DNA of 64,000 bases from Torreya grandis (taxonomy: Eukaryota; Streptophyta; Pinopsida; Cupressales; Taxaceae), in the NCBI GenBank assembly GCA_037957365.1, contig JARHVA010000638.1, forward strand, positions 4,269,501 through 4,333,500, given 5' to 3'. The position numbers were made by a program, and so were the translations under genes. Below, in pieces: positions 12,202 through 23,532 of the stretch. The notes beneath the pieces were generated by a model, which was not told where the DNA came from, searched no databases, and was given only the letters and a program-made list of their open reading frames with translations. The first letter of the stretch is position 1. Every line of letters starts with the position of its first letter.

Positions 12202-12588
12202 TGAAAGAATGAGCAGGAGATACACAGAATCCACAAGATCAATCCAGGAGAAAGAACCCACAACAAGAAACCTACAAAAATAATATGAGAGAATAAAATA
12301 GGTGATAATCCTAAAAATTCTCTGTATACTCTCTATATTCTCTCATTACAATTTATTAGATTGTAAAGTATATATAATACAAATAGTTTATTTTACGACA
12401 ACAAACTATTTGTTGTGATTACAAAATAGATAAAACAAACCATTTGTTTTCAAATACTACGAACAAAAATATTGTTGAGAGACTCTCAACAATAAAACAA
12501 ATTATCCTAGGTAAATAAAATTAACCCTAGGTAATAAATAACTTACCCTATTATCCCTAGGTAAGCTTAAATATTCATTATTCCAATA
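12202..12588 (-). repeat. C1 5' LTR
   Basis: 387 bp, the direct repeat of 6560-6946. The minus-strand start is TATTGG here (TGTTGG in the other LTR, a G-to-A change) and the end is TTCTTTCA, abutting the primer-binding site. The two LTRs differ only at scattered positions, so C1 looks younger than G1. Confidence 0.92.
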
Positions 12589-12593
12589 CTCTC
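12589..12593. repeat. Target-site duplication of C1, right
   Basis: CTCTC, pairing with CTCTT at 6555-6559. ORFX sequence resumes immediately with taaattggg, equivalent to taaagtggg in the uninterrupted copy near 39371. Confidence 0.75.
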
Positions 12594-13034
12594 TAAATTG
12601 GGAAATTGGAATTCTACTTTGGGCATCTCTAAAAATATAATTTCTCTGATTGAGCAAAGGTCTAAGGATGCTTTCTAGGTCATTCTTAGTGGTCCAATCC
12701 TTAATGTGGGTAAATCCACATGGGATAGTGGGATCTTATAGTAACCCTCAAAGGCTACAGGGGCAATGTATGCAATTTTTTTAGATCTTCCATCTTTTAC
12801 AATCGAATCATCATCTATTCTACAATCAACAAAAATTGGAGCAAGCACGTCGATACAATGAAGTACCTTAGGTTTAGCCACTACATAGTGAAGGCCAGCC
12901 AATTACCTAGTGACCAAGTCCTTGTAATTGGTGTTGACTACCTCAATTATCCTCTCATTCTGAGTGAGGGGATGCATCTCTTCTATGGTGAAGAAGATCT
13001 CAGACCAATTCTTGCATCCATTGTTTAATGCCAT
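12594..13034 (-). pseudogene. ORFX (left copy), N-terminal part
   Basis: The candidate start is the ATG at 13034 (MALNNGCKNWSEIFFTIEEM). In the same frame there is coding sequence further upstream, but it is cut by TGA/TAA near 13110. One in-frame stop (12903-12905) separates this from the block beginning at 12902 (MAGLHYVVAKPKVLHCIDVL). The frame then runs into C1 and continues at 6559. No known domain is recognised. The second copy (39812 downward) has the same residues but a stop at codon 7. Confidence 0.55.
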
Positions 13035-13320
13035 GGTATCCAACTTTGTGTCCTTGAAAACCCTAGCCAAGTGGTTTGTGGACAAGTAAAGCTTTATTTC
13101 TTCCCTCCATTATCATCTACATGCTACCATTACTTATCAAACTTTCAAAAAAATGGTGAACACCTATTGTTTATAAGTCTATAGATTGTTCTTCTCACAC
13201 TTAGAATTGCTTTGCAAGTTTGACTGTGATTTGACTATTCACAATCTTCCTATTTTATGCAGGTTTTCAGGTTCTCTAAGAGATTTAATGGTAGAGGTGA
13301 TTTGGACCTAGGCTCATTCA
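13035..13320. other. Spacer between ORFX start and Q
   Basis: Shared with 39813-40098 in the second G1 copy. No independent gene is seen; the weak upstream extension of the ORFX frame (residues like LYLSTNHLARVFKDTKLDT) lies at its left end. Confidence 0.5.
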
Positions 13321-14994
13321 TGCCTTTGATCTGATTAAGACTTATGTATTTATACCTTTGCTTTTCTAGATGGACAAAATATAAGTTTTATCCTCATTTG
13401 CTTATGTAGATCCTACGTGGCATCCATTTGGCATCATTTCATGGCATTTTTCATAATTGTTCGAAGGACAACTAGTTGTTAGCCTTTGAATTCTACCTTT
13501 TGTTATGCACCATTGGATCAAGATCCAAAGACTCAGTGTGAAATGTCAATCTAAATCATAGGCTTTTTATCTTATTGGTCACTATGATCATTAAGTCTCA
13601 TAATTATGCCACCTAGAATATTGTCATGACATTGATCTCCAACCTATAGTATTTTTCTATGTGTTAAGCTCTTGATCCCCCTAGGTTCCATTTGAAGATC
13701 TCTCACCATTGGATCAAATTGGTACGACTAAGTGAGGGTCATTGGATCATGCAAGATACACAAAGTTTAATTTAGTCTTGAGGTTCCAATAAAGACTTAG
13801 GCTAAAATGTATAACCTTATGTTTACCCAAAATATTTATGTAAAACCCCTTATAATACTCAAAACATGCCCCCTTTGTCTAAGTGAAAATATTGGACTAG
13901 AATAAGTTTGACGGTCTCGCTATTATCCTAGATGTTTCTATGATTATCAAATGATCTTAGTGAGAGCATCAAAATTTAGTCCATGAAGTCCCTATAGTCA
14001 AACATGAGAGTGTCACATGGCATCCTTGTGGGGCTTCCCAAGAATTGGGGTTCAATATGCTTTGTTATATTGAGAGGAGAGATGATCATTAGATCAAAAT
14101 CTGAGGTGTTACATGTGATTGCCTATTTTTAATAAGTGCAAACTTTGCTAACATAGTTCAATGTAAGAGGTCACCACTTCATATATTTTTGGAGCTCTGA
14201 CCTTTCAATCCTCACCTTGTACCATTGGACCAAATCCTATGATGAAGTGATGATTTTTAGATTCAAGTTCTCCATACACCATCAAATTGGATCTCATGAT
14301 GAGGCAATGATCATTGGATCTTGCAAGATGCATGAGGTTTAAGTTAGGACCTAAAGTTAATAAAGACCTAGGCTAAGTTTTAAAAATAAGGCCATGTTCA
14401 CATTTAAATACGAAGGGGGTCTTATGAATAAGACTTAGATTAAACCTTAATTCAAAAGGGGTTTAGCTAGGAAATAAAAGGGGACCCTATGGAACATATT
14501 TTACAGGGTGGTTAAGATTAGACAAGGATGTTTTAAAGGGTAAAACACAAGGACTTAAGTTTAATTTCATGTTAAGGTTTGGTCATGTTAATAAACATGA
14601 TCAAGCCTTAATATAAAATTAGGCTTAAGTCTTTATATTTTCAAAATTCTTACCAAATAACTCCCACCAAAATTTAAACTTAGATTTGAGGGTTTCAAAT
14701 TTAGGGTTTTGTCGAAGAGGTGCCAAGGTTAAAATTTAGAAAACCAAATGCCAGCATAACTTTGGTGGATCTTTGCTTGGTAAAAACCATTGTTTCACGA
14801 ATCCTGCACTTCTCAAAACATAGGGTAAAATGTTAGAAGCATTAGGCACTAAGGTTTAAACAAAATATACCATCTGAATGGATTATCTTCAAATTCTAAT
14901 GAAACTTAGGATCATAGAAAAATTGAAAGTAACAAGGTTCCAAACATCTCAAGGGCCCTAATTTTCAAAATTAGGGGGTATGTTGGCCCCAATA
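13321..14994. repeat. Q terminal repeat, copy A1
   Basis: 1674 bp. It is closer in structure to 40099-41710 than to 18408-20029: A1 and the right-hand copy share a roughly 54-bp internal tandem duplication (about 14228-14290, two rounds of 'ttggatc...tgatga') that copy A2 lacks. It ends ggccccaata. Confidence 0.75.
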
Positions 14995-15241
14995 GGTGAT
15001 CAATTACATCCTAAAAAAATAGCAGAGGTGACCATGGTGTTGAGGGCTTAGGGGAAAAGGAGACCAGAGGCACAAAATCCATCCAAGATCAGATCTCATA
15101 AAGGAGTTAATGTGGGGGTGAGCCTGGGAGAGCAGGGGTTAGGGGAAAGTTTAAACTACGATAGGGGTAGGAAATAAAATATCTAAAAAGAATTTTTTTG
15201 CATCCCAATTTGTTTAGGCTAATTTACCTTTTGAAGATTTT

Positions 15242-16080
15242 TTGGGCCTAGATCAATTGATGATGGGAAAAGTCTTGTCTAATGATAGTGCCTCTCTAAG
15301 GAAGCAAGTAGCTATAAAAATTATAAATCCAACTAGGGTTTCCACAAAGTCAACTATTTTTGCAAACTACATCAATGTTTTAAACCCTTTCCATAGTTGT
15401 GGTGGTTTTTGTAAACAAATTATTCTCAAAAATCTACCTAGCTCAGAACCTTCCTTGATTTATAGAATCTAATTTCAAAAGGAAAATATATTCGAGGAGG
15501 ATAAAGAGATCAAGAAGGTTGTTAAGGAAAATACAAAAGCAAACCCTTCACAAAAAGAACCCCTAGAAATGGCCTTCTTAGGAGATATCCCTTTAATGTT
15601 TTCTGATTCTCCACTTTTTGAAAATTTTGATGCAGAGCTTTCAATATTGGAATTGGAAAGAGGATAGAGATCTTTGATTGGTAGGTGTGTGGGGAAGTGA
15701 CCTTCCTAGTATTCTCTTTTAGAATGGTCTCAGAAATCTTGGCCCACTCTTAAAACTCCTTCTTTATCTAACCTAGAAAATGGTTTCTTTTTATTGGTGT
15801 TTCAATCTTATAAGGACAAAGATTTTGTTTGGGTAAATGGGCCATGGTTTTTTGGCAAGCAGGGGGTGTTTTTCTTCCCCTAGGATCCTTTTTTTGACAC
15901 AGCTACTTTGGCTATCTCCCAAGCCCCAATTTGGGTCAGATTCTATAGTCCTATAAGATTCTGATCTTTTCAAGAAGCCAGTCAGCAAGTTGGGTGTCTT
16001 TGTCAAAACTAATGATTCTATTGGGGAGAATTTGAATTATGTTAGGGCATGTGTATTAGTTGTATGCAATCAAAAATGTA
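15242..16080 (+). pseudogene. DUF4283-like protein remnant (left copy)
   Basis: The first block, 15242-15472, begins MGLDQLMMGKVLSNDSASLR. After frameshifts come EPLEMAFLGDIPLMFSDSP, then FDAELSILELERG...LIGRCVGK, then FVWVNGPWFFGKQGVFFFP and ISQAPIWVRFYS. The 'GPWFFGKQG...APIWVRFY' signature is that of plant DUF4283 proteins, which are often the first ORF of LINEs or domesticated RNA-binding relatives. A CCHC knuckle usually follows this domain; none is clear here. The right copy at about 42290-42830 shows the same signature, so the ORF predates the duplication. No partner RT ORF is seen. Confidence 0.6.
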
Positions 16081-18407
16081 GCATGTCTATGAATTAATCC
16101 TAGATCAGATAATATTTATCAGACCTATACTTTCGATTGTGATACACTTGTTAAGCTGAAGCATGACCAATATGGGGATTTGATAGACCTAATTAGGGGA
16201 TCACTTATCACAACATATCATGTTAGGAAGGGTTTCAAATCCTATAGTCTAACACAATCACAAAATAACCCTAATGGAGTCCTAAGGTTTAAAATGTTCA
16301 CTCTATTATAATAACAATAAAGCAAAATCTAATCTAGTGCACACCAAAGCTTGTGGCACAAAGTGGTGGTTAGAAAAAAATAAAATAACTAAACTAAACA
16401 AGTATTAGAAGACATATACTCATGTCAATGTATATAGAATCCTAATACATGAAGAGAAGAATACAAATGCATTATCTATCTACTCTTACAAAGGAGAAAT
16501 AAAGTTATGAATACTAACCTTTGAAGATGAACTTGTCGAGCCTCAATCTCTCCCTTGGCCAAGGTGTTTCACAAGATATTGTTGTGGTATGTAAGGATAA
16601 CCAAGATATATCATCTCTAGGCTACAAAACCTTTCTAAGCATCCAAAAAAATTCTCCACAAGACAAGATCCATATCTCCAAAGAAATTATAGAACCCTAA
16701 GATTTATTCCTCAAGTAGAATGGTCAATAAGAAGATGTTTGTTCGTACTTCTTCACTAATAATTCTTATCTTATGAAATGGTGGGAAATGAACTTGTATA
16801 TATAGGTCGATCTTTCCCTAAATCCTTTTGTAAATGTCAATTGTATAGGGTTGATCTAGTGTGTTTTCAGGGACAATTCACTAGGTTTATGCTAGGTCAA
16901 CTGAAAGGCTAACAAACCAAGAAAGTGAAAAAGACTCCTACATTGTACTGGGTCAACCCCGTCGACCTAGTACAACCAATAATCCAAAAGGGTGTTAAGA
17001 TAAGAAAAAGAGGATGGAAAGAGGAAAAAAATTGGAGGTAGGACTAAGAAGAATAAGCTCAGGGAAAATGGTTTCTAGGAGACAAGTGTGTATATGGAAA
17101 GTGGCAAAAGGGACAACAATCTTACGAAGCACCAATGGTCTGCCCACCCCTTTCTTAGTGCACCCCTTAAGGCATGCACTCAGACAGATTGAGACTCAAT
17201 AGGTTCTTACAAGATACAAAGTGTTAATAATCAATAAAAGTTTGAAAATATTATGTGTATACATATGCCCCATATGCCCCACTATAATCTCATCATGTGT
17301 CACTAAGGTGTAACAGTGGATGGTGCTTCGAGAAAAAACATGATAACACACAATGTTGATGCTAAGTAAAGTGCAGTAAATAGAAAATAAGATAAATGAA
17401 AGGATTAAATTGAAAAACACATACATTTAACTTATCTTAGTCTTGTATATAAAGAAATAGACTGCAAGAAATGGAAACGTGTCCAATGTAGATAACAATA
17501 GACAAACCTATAGAAGTTAGTGCAAAAAATAGCCAAAAATTAAAAAAATGGAAAATAGGCATATGATAGTGGAAAATAGAAGCAAAATAAGGAATCTATA
17601 AGACATTAATGGAAAATTTATTTTTAAAAGTGTTTTAAAATAAGGGAAAAGACAAGTCATTTGTCATTTTGATTTGTGAAGGAGAGAAAAGAGAGCTCTA
17701 AAGACAAAACAAGCTAGAATGGCAAGGAGATGACATGCTAGATAGGGAGAGGCTCCAGAGGTAGTAGTAGGTGCACTATAGGTATGCAACTAAGAATCTT
17801 AAACTAGTTTTTGAAATTTGTATTAAATTAAGTGAAATTTTAGAAAAATGTAATTTTTAGCATTTCTAGATGTCAAAATAAGGCAAAATTAGATTATATA
17901 GGTATTAAATAGGAAGACGGGAAATGGGTTAGGAGGGTTTAGGCAAAAAGTAAGAAAATTGCACTTTTTTCAAAAAATTTAAGGGATTAATAGGTAAGAA
18001 TCATTGTATTGACCCAATAGGCTAAAAAATAGGCAAAATCCACAGTGTCGACCCAGTAGGTATAGGTTGACCCTATACAATCTATAAGCTAAAGGCCTAG
18101 TTCAAAGTTACCAGGTGGTCCAAAAGGTCTAGAATGGAAACTCAACACTAGGGAGAGGAAGAGAAGGGGGTTAACTCAAATTTTGAATCAACCAAGCAAA
18201 AAGATAGGAAAATTTTGGTCAAACTAGTTTGACTAAAGGGCTATAATGATATAAAAAATCATGCAAAAGGTCAAAAGAGGGATAGAATGACCCAAAATGA
18301 CCAGGTAAGATCAAGAAGGATTGAGAAGGCTAAAAGTAAGCTAAATAGAATAAAATAAAGTAATTTTAGTCTTGTTTTTGCTTTGAAATGTAAAAAGAAT
18401 GTATTTA
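16081..18407. other. Q body, non-coding part with GGTCGACC-type palindromes
   Basis: I see no gene. There is a TATATATA run at 16795-16803 (gtatatatagg). Short palindrome-like words based on GGTCGACCCAGT cluster at about 16847-16985 and 18005-18080, many decayed to GGTCAACC or GGTTGACC. The corresponding right-hand segment keeps the same clusters at about 43568-43695 and 44770-44865. Confidence 0.5.
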
Positions 18408-20029
18408 TACCTTTGATTTGATTAAGACTTATGTATTTATACCTTTGCTTTTCCAGATCGAAAAAATATAAGTTTTATCATCATTTGCTTATGTGGATTC
18501 TATGTGGCATTAACTTGGCATCATTTCACAACATTTTTCATAATTTTTTGAAGGACAACTAGTTGTTAACCTTTGAATTATGCCTTTTTTATGCACTGTT
18601 GGATCAAGATCCAAAGACTCAGTGCGAACCATCGATCTAAATCCTAGGCCTTTTATCTTATTAGTCATTATGAGCATTAAGTCTCATAATTAGGCCATCT
18701 GTCATATTGTCATGCTATTAATCTCCAACCTTTGGGATTTTTCCATGTGTCAAGCTCTCAGGCCCCTTGGGTTTCATTCAAAGATCTTGCATAGTTGGAT
18801 CAAATTGGTAAAACTAAGTGAGGGCCATTAGATCCTACAAGATACACAAAGTTTAAATCGGTCTTGAGGGTCCAATAAAGACTTAGGAAAAAATTAATAA
18901 CCTTAAGTTTACCCAAAATATTTATGTAAAACCCCTTATAATACTTGAAATATGCCCCCCTTTGTCTAGGTAAAAATATTATACTAGATTAAGTTTGGTG
19001 ATCTTGTTATTGTCCCAAATGTCCCCACTGTCATCAAATGATGTTAGCAAAAGCATAAAATTTTAGTCCATGAAATTCCTGTATTCAAACATGAGAGTGC
19101 CATGTGGCATCCTCACAGGGCTTCCTAAGACCTAAGATTCAATGCATTTTGTTGGATCGAGAGGTGCGATGGCTGTTGGATCAAAATCTGAGGTGTTACA
19201 TGTGATTGGCTATTTTTAATAAGTAGAACCTTTGCTGATGTAGTTTAGTGTAATAGGTCACTACTTGGTATCTTTTTCGAGCTTTGATCTTTCAATCCTT
19301 ACCTTGCACTATTGGATCAAATCCTATGATGAAGCAACGATCGTTGGATCTTGAAAGATGCACAAGGTTTAAGTTAGGACCCAAAGTTAATAAATACCTA
19401 GGCTAAGTTTTAATTATAAGGCCCCATTCACATTTAAATACAAATGGGGTCTTATGATTAAGACTTAGATTAAACCTTAATTCAAAAGGGGTTCAGCTAG
19501 GAAATAAAAGGGGACCCCACGAAATGTATTTCATGGGGCGGTTAAGATTAGACAAGGATGTTTTAAAGGGGAAAACACAAGGACTTAAGTTTAATTTCAT
19601 GTTAAGGTTTGGTTGTACTAATAAACATGACCAAGCCTTAATATAAAATTAGGCTTAAGTATTTTTATTTTCAAAATTCTTGCCAAATAACTCCCACCAG
19701 AATTCAAACTCAAATTTGAGGGTTTCAAATTTTGGGTTTTGCTAAAGAGGGGCCAAGGTTAAAATTTAGTAAACCAAATACCAACATAACTCTAATGGAT
19801 CCTTTGCCTAGTAAAAATTAGTGTTTCATGAATCCTACACTTCTCACAACATAGGGTAAAATGTTAGAAGCATTAGGCACTAAGGTTTAAACAAAACATA
19901 CCATTTTGTCGAATGGATGATCTTTAAATTCTAATGAAACTCAAGAGCATAGTAAAATTGAAAGTAACAAGGTTCCAAACATCTCAACAGCCCTAATTTT
20001 CAAAACTAGGGGGTATGTTGGCCCCAAAA
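18408..20029. repeat. Q terminal repeat, copy A2
   Basis: 1622 bp, direct repeat of 13321-14994. It starts tacctttgatttgattaag (TG decayed to TA) and ends tatgttggccccaaaa. It lacks the 54-bp duplication found in the other two copies. The junction before it contains a doubled 'atgtatttatacctttg' phrase. Confidence 0.75.
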
Positions 20030-21100
20030 AATGGTGACTTATAAGGGGAACATAGCCAAATGTTAGAACCTAGGAATTTTCATTTAGGTTAATAATTAGG
20101 TCCTTTATCCTAATGGACCCATGTCATTACTTGAGATCTATCCATGGTTCAAACAAGCTTTGTACCTACAAGATTGAGCTTAAACTACTAGGATATAGTC
20201 ATGCTATGTGTGTGTTTTGATTCCACTTAAAATTTTCCATGGGATTTAGGGAATAACTTCCAAGTTTCATGTCTTTAACCATTTACACTAGCTAGCATCT
20301 TGTTTAGGCATTCATGGGGGGTTTGTTCTTTTAGTTTAGGGGGCTTGGGCATTGCTATACTACCAACCAAGCATCTATATCTTTGATAGAGATGCCTTTG
20401 GCTCCACTCAAGGCCTTGTTCCACTATCAGCTAGGCATCCATAGCCCCAATGGAGATTACCAGACTCACCTATGCTTTAAAAGCTTTAGATTTTGCATTA
20501 AATTCTTATTTTTTTAATCTTTTGACATATATTTAATGCTTCCAACAAGGTTGGGAACCAAGGTAGCTAGGTTTAAGGATGGCATTCAAGTGTTTGATTT
20601 CATAAAATCACCTATGATTGTAACCATTATCCCAAACAAGGATGTCTTGTTAAGTGTAAACACAATGTTATCCTAACAGATTAAACTCAATTTTAAAAGT
20701 ACAACTCTTCTTAAAGCCATATTCAGGTCTAAGTAATGTTTAGGTCCAAAAAAAATAAGGGATCTCTTCATTAATCCTTACTAGTTTACCTATGTTATAG
20801 CACCAAGCTCATATTTCAAGTTTGTGGTCATCATATGTATGGGGTTTATAACCTATCATCTAATTTTGATAATTCCAAGGAGACAAAATATTTTTAGGAC
20901 CAAACTATCCAGAATGACTTATTAGAGCTAAGGAACAAGGCAAAATCAAAAAACAAAAGCACAATAAAAGCAAACAAATATGTATAGACAAATCAAGAAG
21001 AAGGAAAGGAAAGCTAGTAGAAAGCAAAGAAACATGTAAAAATAGAACTAAAAGAAAGAAACTATCCTACCTACTCTAACCTTAACCAAACTTATAGATT
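20030..21100. other. G1 spacer after integrase; no gene seen
   Basis: 1.07 kb between the pol stop codon and Q. It shows no coding frame or LTR end. Around 20360-20460 a phrase is loosely doubled (ccaagcatctatatctttgatagagat / taggcatccatagccccaatggagat). It is probably G1 untranslated sequence ahead of ORFX. Confidence 0.45.
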
Positions 21101-22230
21101 TTATTCCATGAGGACCCCAGGGGGAGCATCAAAAAAATAGTATTTGAGATACTGCCCATTGGTGGGTAAGGTGAATACTAATCCTTGAAGGTCTTTTAGC
21201 TTGAAATTATTGTTATCAAGTGTGTCAACAATCGGATATGGGCCAATCCATAGAGGTTTGAATTTTCCATACTTACCTTTGGGTTAAAACACCTTGTCCC
21301 AAAGGAGGACTAGGTCTCCCTATCTAAATACCTTCACTTTTGACCTTTTATCAAACCACCTTTTGATTGTGGTTTGATGCTTGCTAAATTTAGCAAAGGC
21401 TTCCTCCCTTGCATCTTCCATCTGAATGATATCTAGCAACCTGGAGTTTTCAAGCTCTTGAATTTCCTCCATGTATTCCTACATAAATCTAAATGTGGGC
21501 AACTTGAGGGTGATAGGAAAGATAGGTTCCTAGCCATACACCAATAGGAATGGTGATGTCTTTAAGGCTTGCTTGATTCTAATCCTATCTACCCATAGAA
21601 CATATTTGAGGAGCTTGTGCCAAGACCTAGGTTTGTCTTCAATGGATTTTTTATTTCCTTGATCAGGTTCTTGTTGGTAGATTTAGAGACACCATTTCCT
21701 TGGGGGTAATGGCTGGAAGCAAACTTTAGAAAAATGTCATTGTTATTAGCCTATTCAATCATCTATATGGACACAAATACATATCCATTATCATACACCA
21801 ATGAGACTGGGGTTCCAAATTTAGTACAAATATTTTCCTCTAGGAAGTTGGTCACTTTTTCTATCATGCTATATTTGGTGGCTACAGCTTTAGTCTACCT
21901 TATGCAATAGTCTATAGTAGTCAGGACATATTTGTGGCCTTTAGAAGAATTGGAGTTAATCACTCCTATGAAATCTAATCCCCATTATGAAAATGGTTTA
22001 ACAACCATCACTGGTTGTAGAGGCATGGTTGCCTTTGGTTCTTTGGTGCTAAATATTTGACAAGAATGACATTCCCTTACGTGCTTTTGAGCATCCTTGA
22101 AAATGGTTGGCCAATAGTAACCAGCCCTAAGGATTTTGTGGGATGCTTTTCTTCCTAATAGATGTACACTACCCAATTTCATGGAAATTACTAATGCTTT
22201 GAGAAGCTTCCTCCTTAGACACACATCTCA
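21101..22230 (-). pseudogene. pol: G1 integrase
   Basis: The zinc-binding part is in 21985-22224: HLLGRKASHKILRAGYYWP, then ECHSCQ, the HHCC signature. The catalytic core follows with frameshifts: HKYVLTTIDYC near 21930, then FGTPVSLVYDNGYVF near 21800. At the third catalytic site the sequence reads QGNGVSKSTNKNLI where Glu is expected before STNK; the codon AAA suggests a GAA-to-AAA change that kills the enzyme. The C-terminal region ends with DAPPGVLME and TAA at 21101-21103. It normally inserts element DNA into chromosomes. It follows RT/RNase H, the Ty3/gypsy order. Confidence 0.85.
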
Positions 22231-23119
22231 AATAGACTCCTTCAAAGTTTTTTCTATGCAATATCTTATCTTTGATCAAATAGTGATAAGCTTTGAGTCT
22301 TAAGGCTATCTTATATTACTTTGTAAGGCCTATAGGATAGGTACCATTAATCAAAAAGTGAATCAAGGAATCATACCATTCATTGGGTTAGAATTCTTGT
22401 TGCTCAACCTACAGGATATGTAGCTTGGGATTGGTGTTGGAAATCATTTGAATTGGGCCTTGGCATTTTACTAGTTTGTCCATTTTCATCTCTATATCAT
22501 ACTCTTGTAAAATAGACATCCATTTACCTCTACGTTCACCTAATTCATTTTGACTCAACATGATTTTTTTAGTAGGGTTTGGTAAGATAGCATGTACTTT
22601 ATTTCTAAGAATGTAATGTCTAGATTTTTTTACTAATTTTACTAGTGCATATGCCTGCTTGTCAATCAAGGAGTAGTTTAATTATACATTTTTGAAATTG
22701 GTAATCATAAAGGCTATTAGGTGATCATTCCCATTAAATTTTTGAGTTAGGACTATAGCCATTAGGTGATTAGAATCAAATAAATACAAATAAAAGTCCT
22801 TCAAAAAGTTAGGACTTATCAACACCAGGGCGTGGCCAATTAATTCCTTGATACTATAGAATTCTTTCTTGGACTCCTCTTTCCAAGTTATTTTTGCATC
22901 TTTCTTGAACATGTCATTCATTGGTTTAAAAATCTCAACAAACCTTGAAATGAATTTTATCATGAAGTTTAACATGCCAAAAAATGACTTCAACTCTTTT
23001 TGACTGTTTGGAAGCTCTATCGTAGAAATGGCTTCCACTCTTTTAGGATCTAAAAAGATCCCATCCTTAGTGATTACATGACCTAGAAATTTCCCCTTAA
23101 TAATGTTATTCGCCAAAAA
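22231..23119 (-). pseudogene. pol: G1 reverse transcriptase C-terminus and RNase H
   Basis: Block 22682-23125 carries KGKFLGHVITKDGIFLDPKR, then ELKSFFGMLNFMIKFISRF, then KFNGNDHLIAFM: the thumb/connection region and the start of the gypsy RNase H. Block 22409-22669 (MIDKQAYALVKLVKKSRHYI) continues the RNase H with LPNPTKKIMLSQNELGERRG. A stop separates them. The frame breaks at 23119 because N is inserted there; it continues from the other side of N at 31409. The upstream extra RNase H makes this the second RNase H of the element. Confidence 0.85.
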
Positions 23120-23532
23120 TCTCACTCATTTTTAGAATAACGTATGAACTATTTTGGCTCTGCAATGCCAAAATTGTCTCTTCCCTTTCCAAAAATTTGT
23201 TCTGAGCTTTCAAATTCCTCATTTTTCAAGCTTTTTCAGTAAAGGGATTAAAAGGTTCAAGGATTCAATGGGTTCAAGGTTCAACATCATCGGCAGGAGT
23301 TGAGCACACCTGGAAAAGTTCAAAGTTAAACCATTTCTAAGGTTTTATGGCCTCAAACACTTAACGAGTCTCAAAAGCTTGAACTATTGAACCATTGAAC
23401 CTTGAACCATTTTGGTTCATCAGTTCAACACGTTCAACATTCAATTAGTTCAACACACTAGGTTCAAAGGTTCAAATGCCACCTCAGTTAAGAAAATAAG
23501 TGTGCGTAAAAGAAAGAGTCAGGTAGATGCTG

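Larger units (their letters stand above)
6560..12588 (-). mobile_element. C1: Ty1/copia LTR retrotransposon inserted in ORFX
   Basis: A complete but decayed copia element of 6,029 bp on the minus strand: two 387-bp LTRs, initiator tRNA-Met primer-binding site, long leader, gag, one pol region in the Ty1 order (protease, integrase, RT, RNase H) and a polypurine tract. It interrupts ORFX. The second copy of ORFX lacks it, so C1 arrived after the two G1 copies separated, or in one copy only. Stops and frameshifts occur in both gag and pol. Confidence 0.92.
13321..20029 (+). mobile_element. Q: LTR-type element carrying a DUF4283-like ORF, no pol
   Basis: Two 1.6-1.7 kb direct repeats (13321-14994, 18408-20029) flank a 3.4-kb body. 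The body has a decayed plus-strand DUF4283-like frame and no recognisable RT or integrase, so Q is at best non-autonomous. Repeat ends fit TG...CA (TGCCTTTGAT...GGCCCCAACA in the best-preserved copy). I found neither a primer-binding site nor a convincing 5-bp target duplication (ATTCA left, AATGG right), so calling it an LTR element rests on repeat geometry only. It lies between integrase and ORFX of G1, and the right-hand G1 copy holds one repeat plus the body at the same place. Confidence 0.55.

Noticed and set aside
2891..20029. Giant (>9 kb) LTRs flanking the gypsy pol, because 2891-20029 repeats at 35712-45186
   Set aside because: A polypurine tract, TATA box and TGATG...CATCA ends place the LTR at 1.1 kb; the remaining homology is ORFX and Q of a tandem copy.
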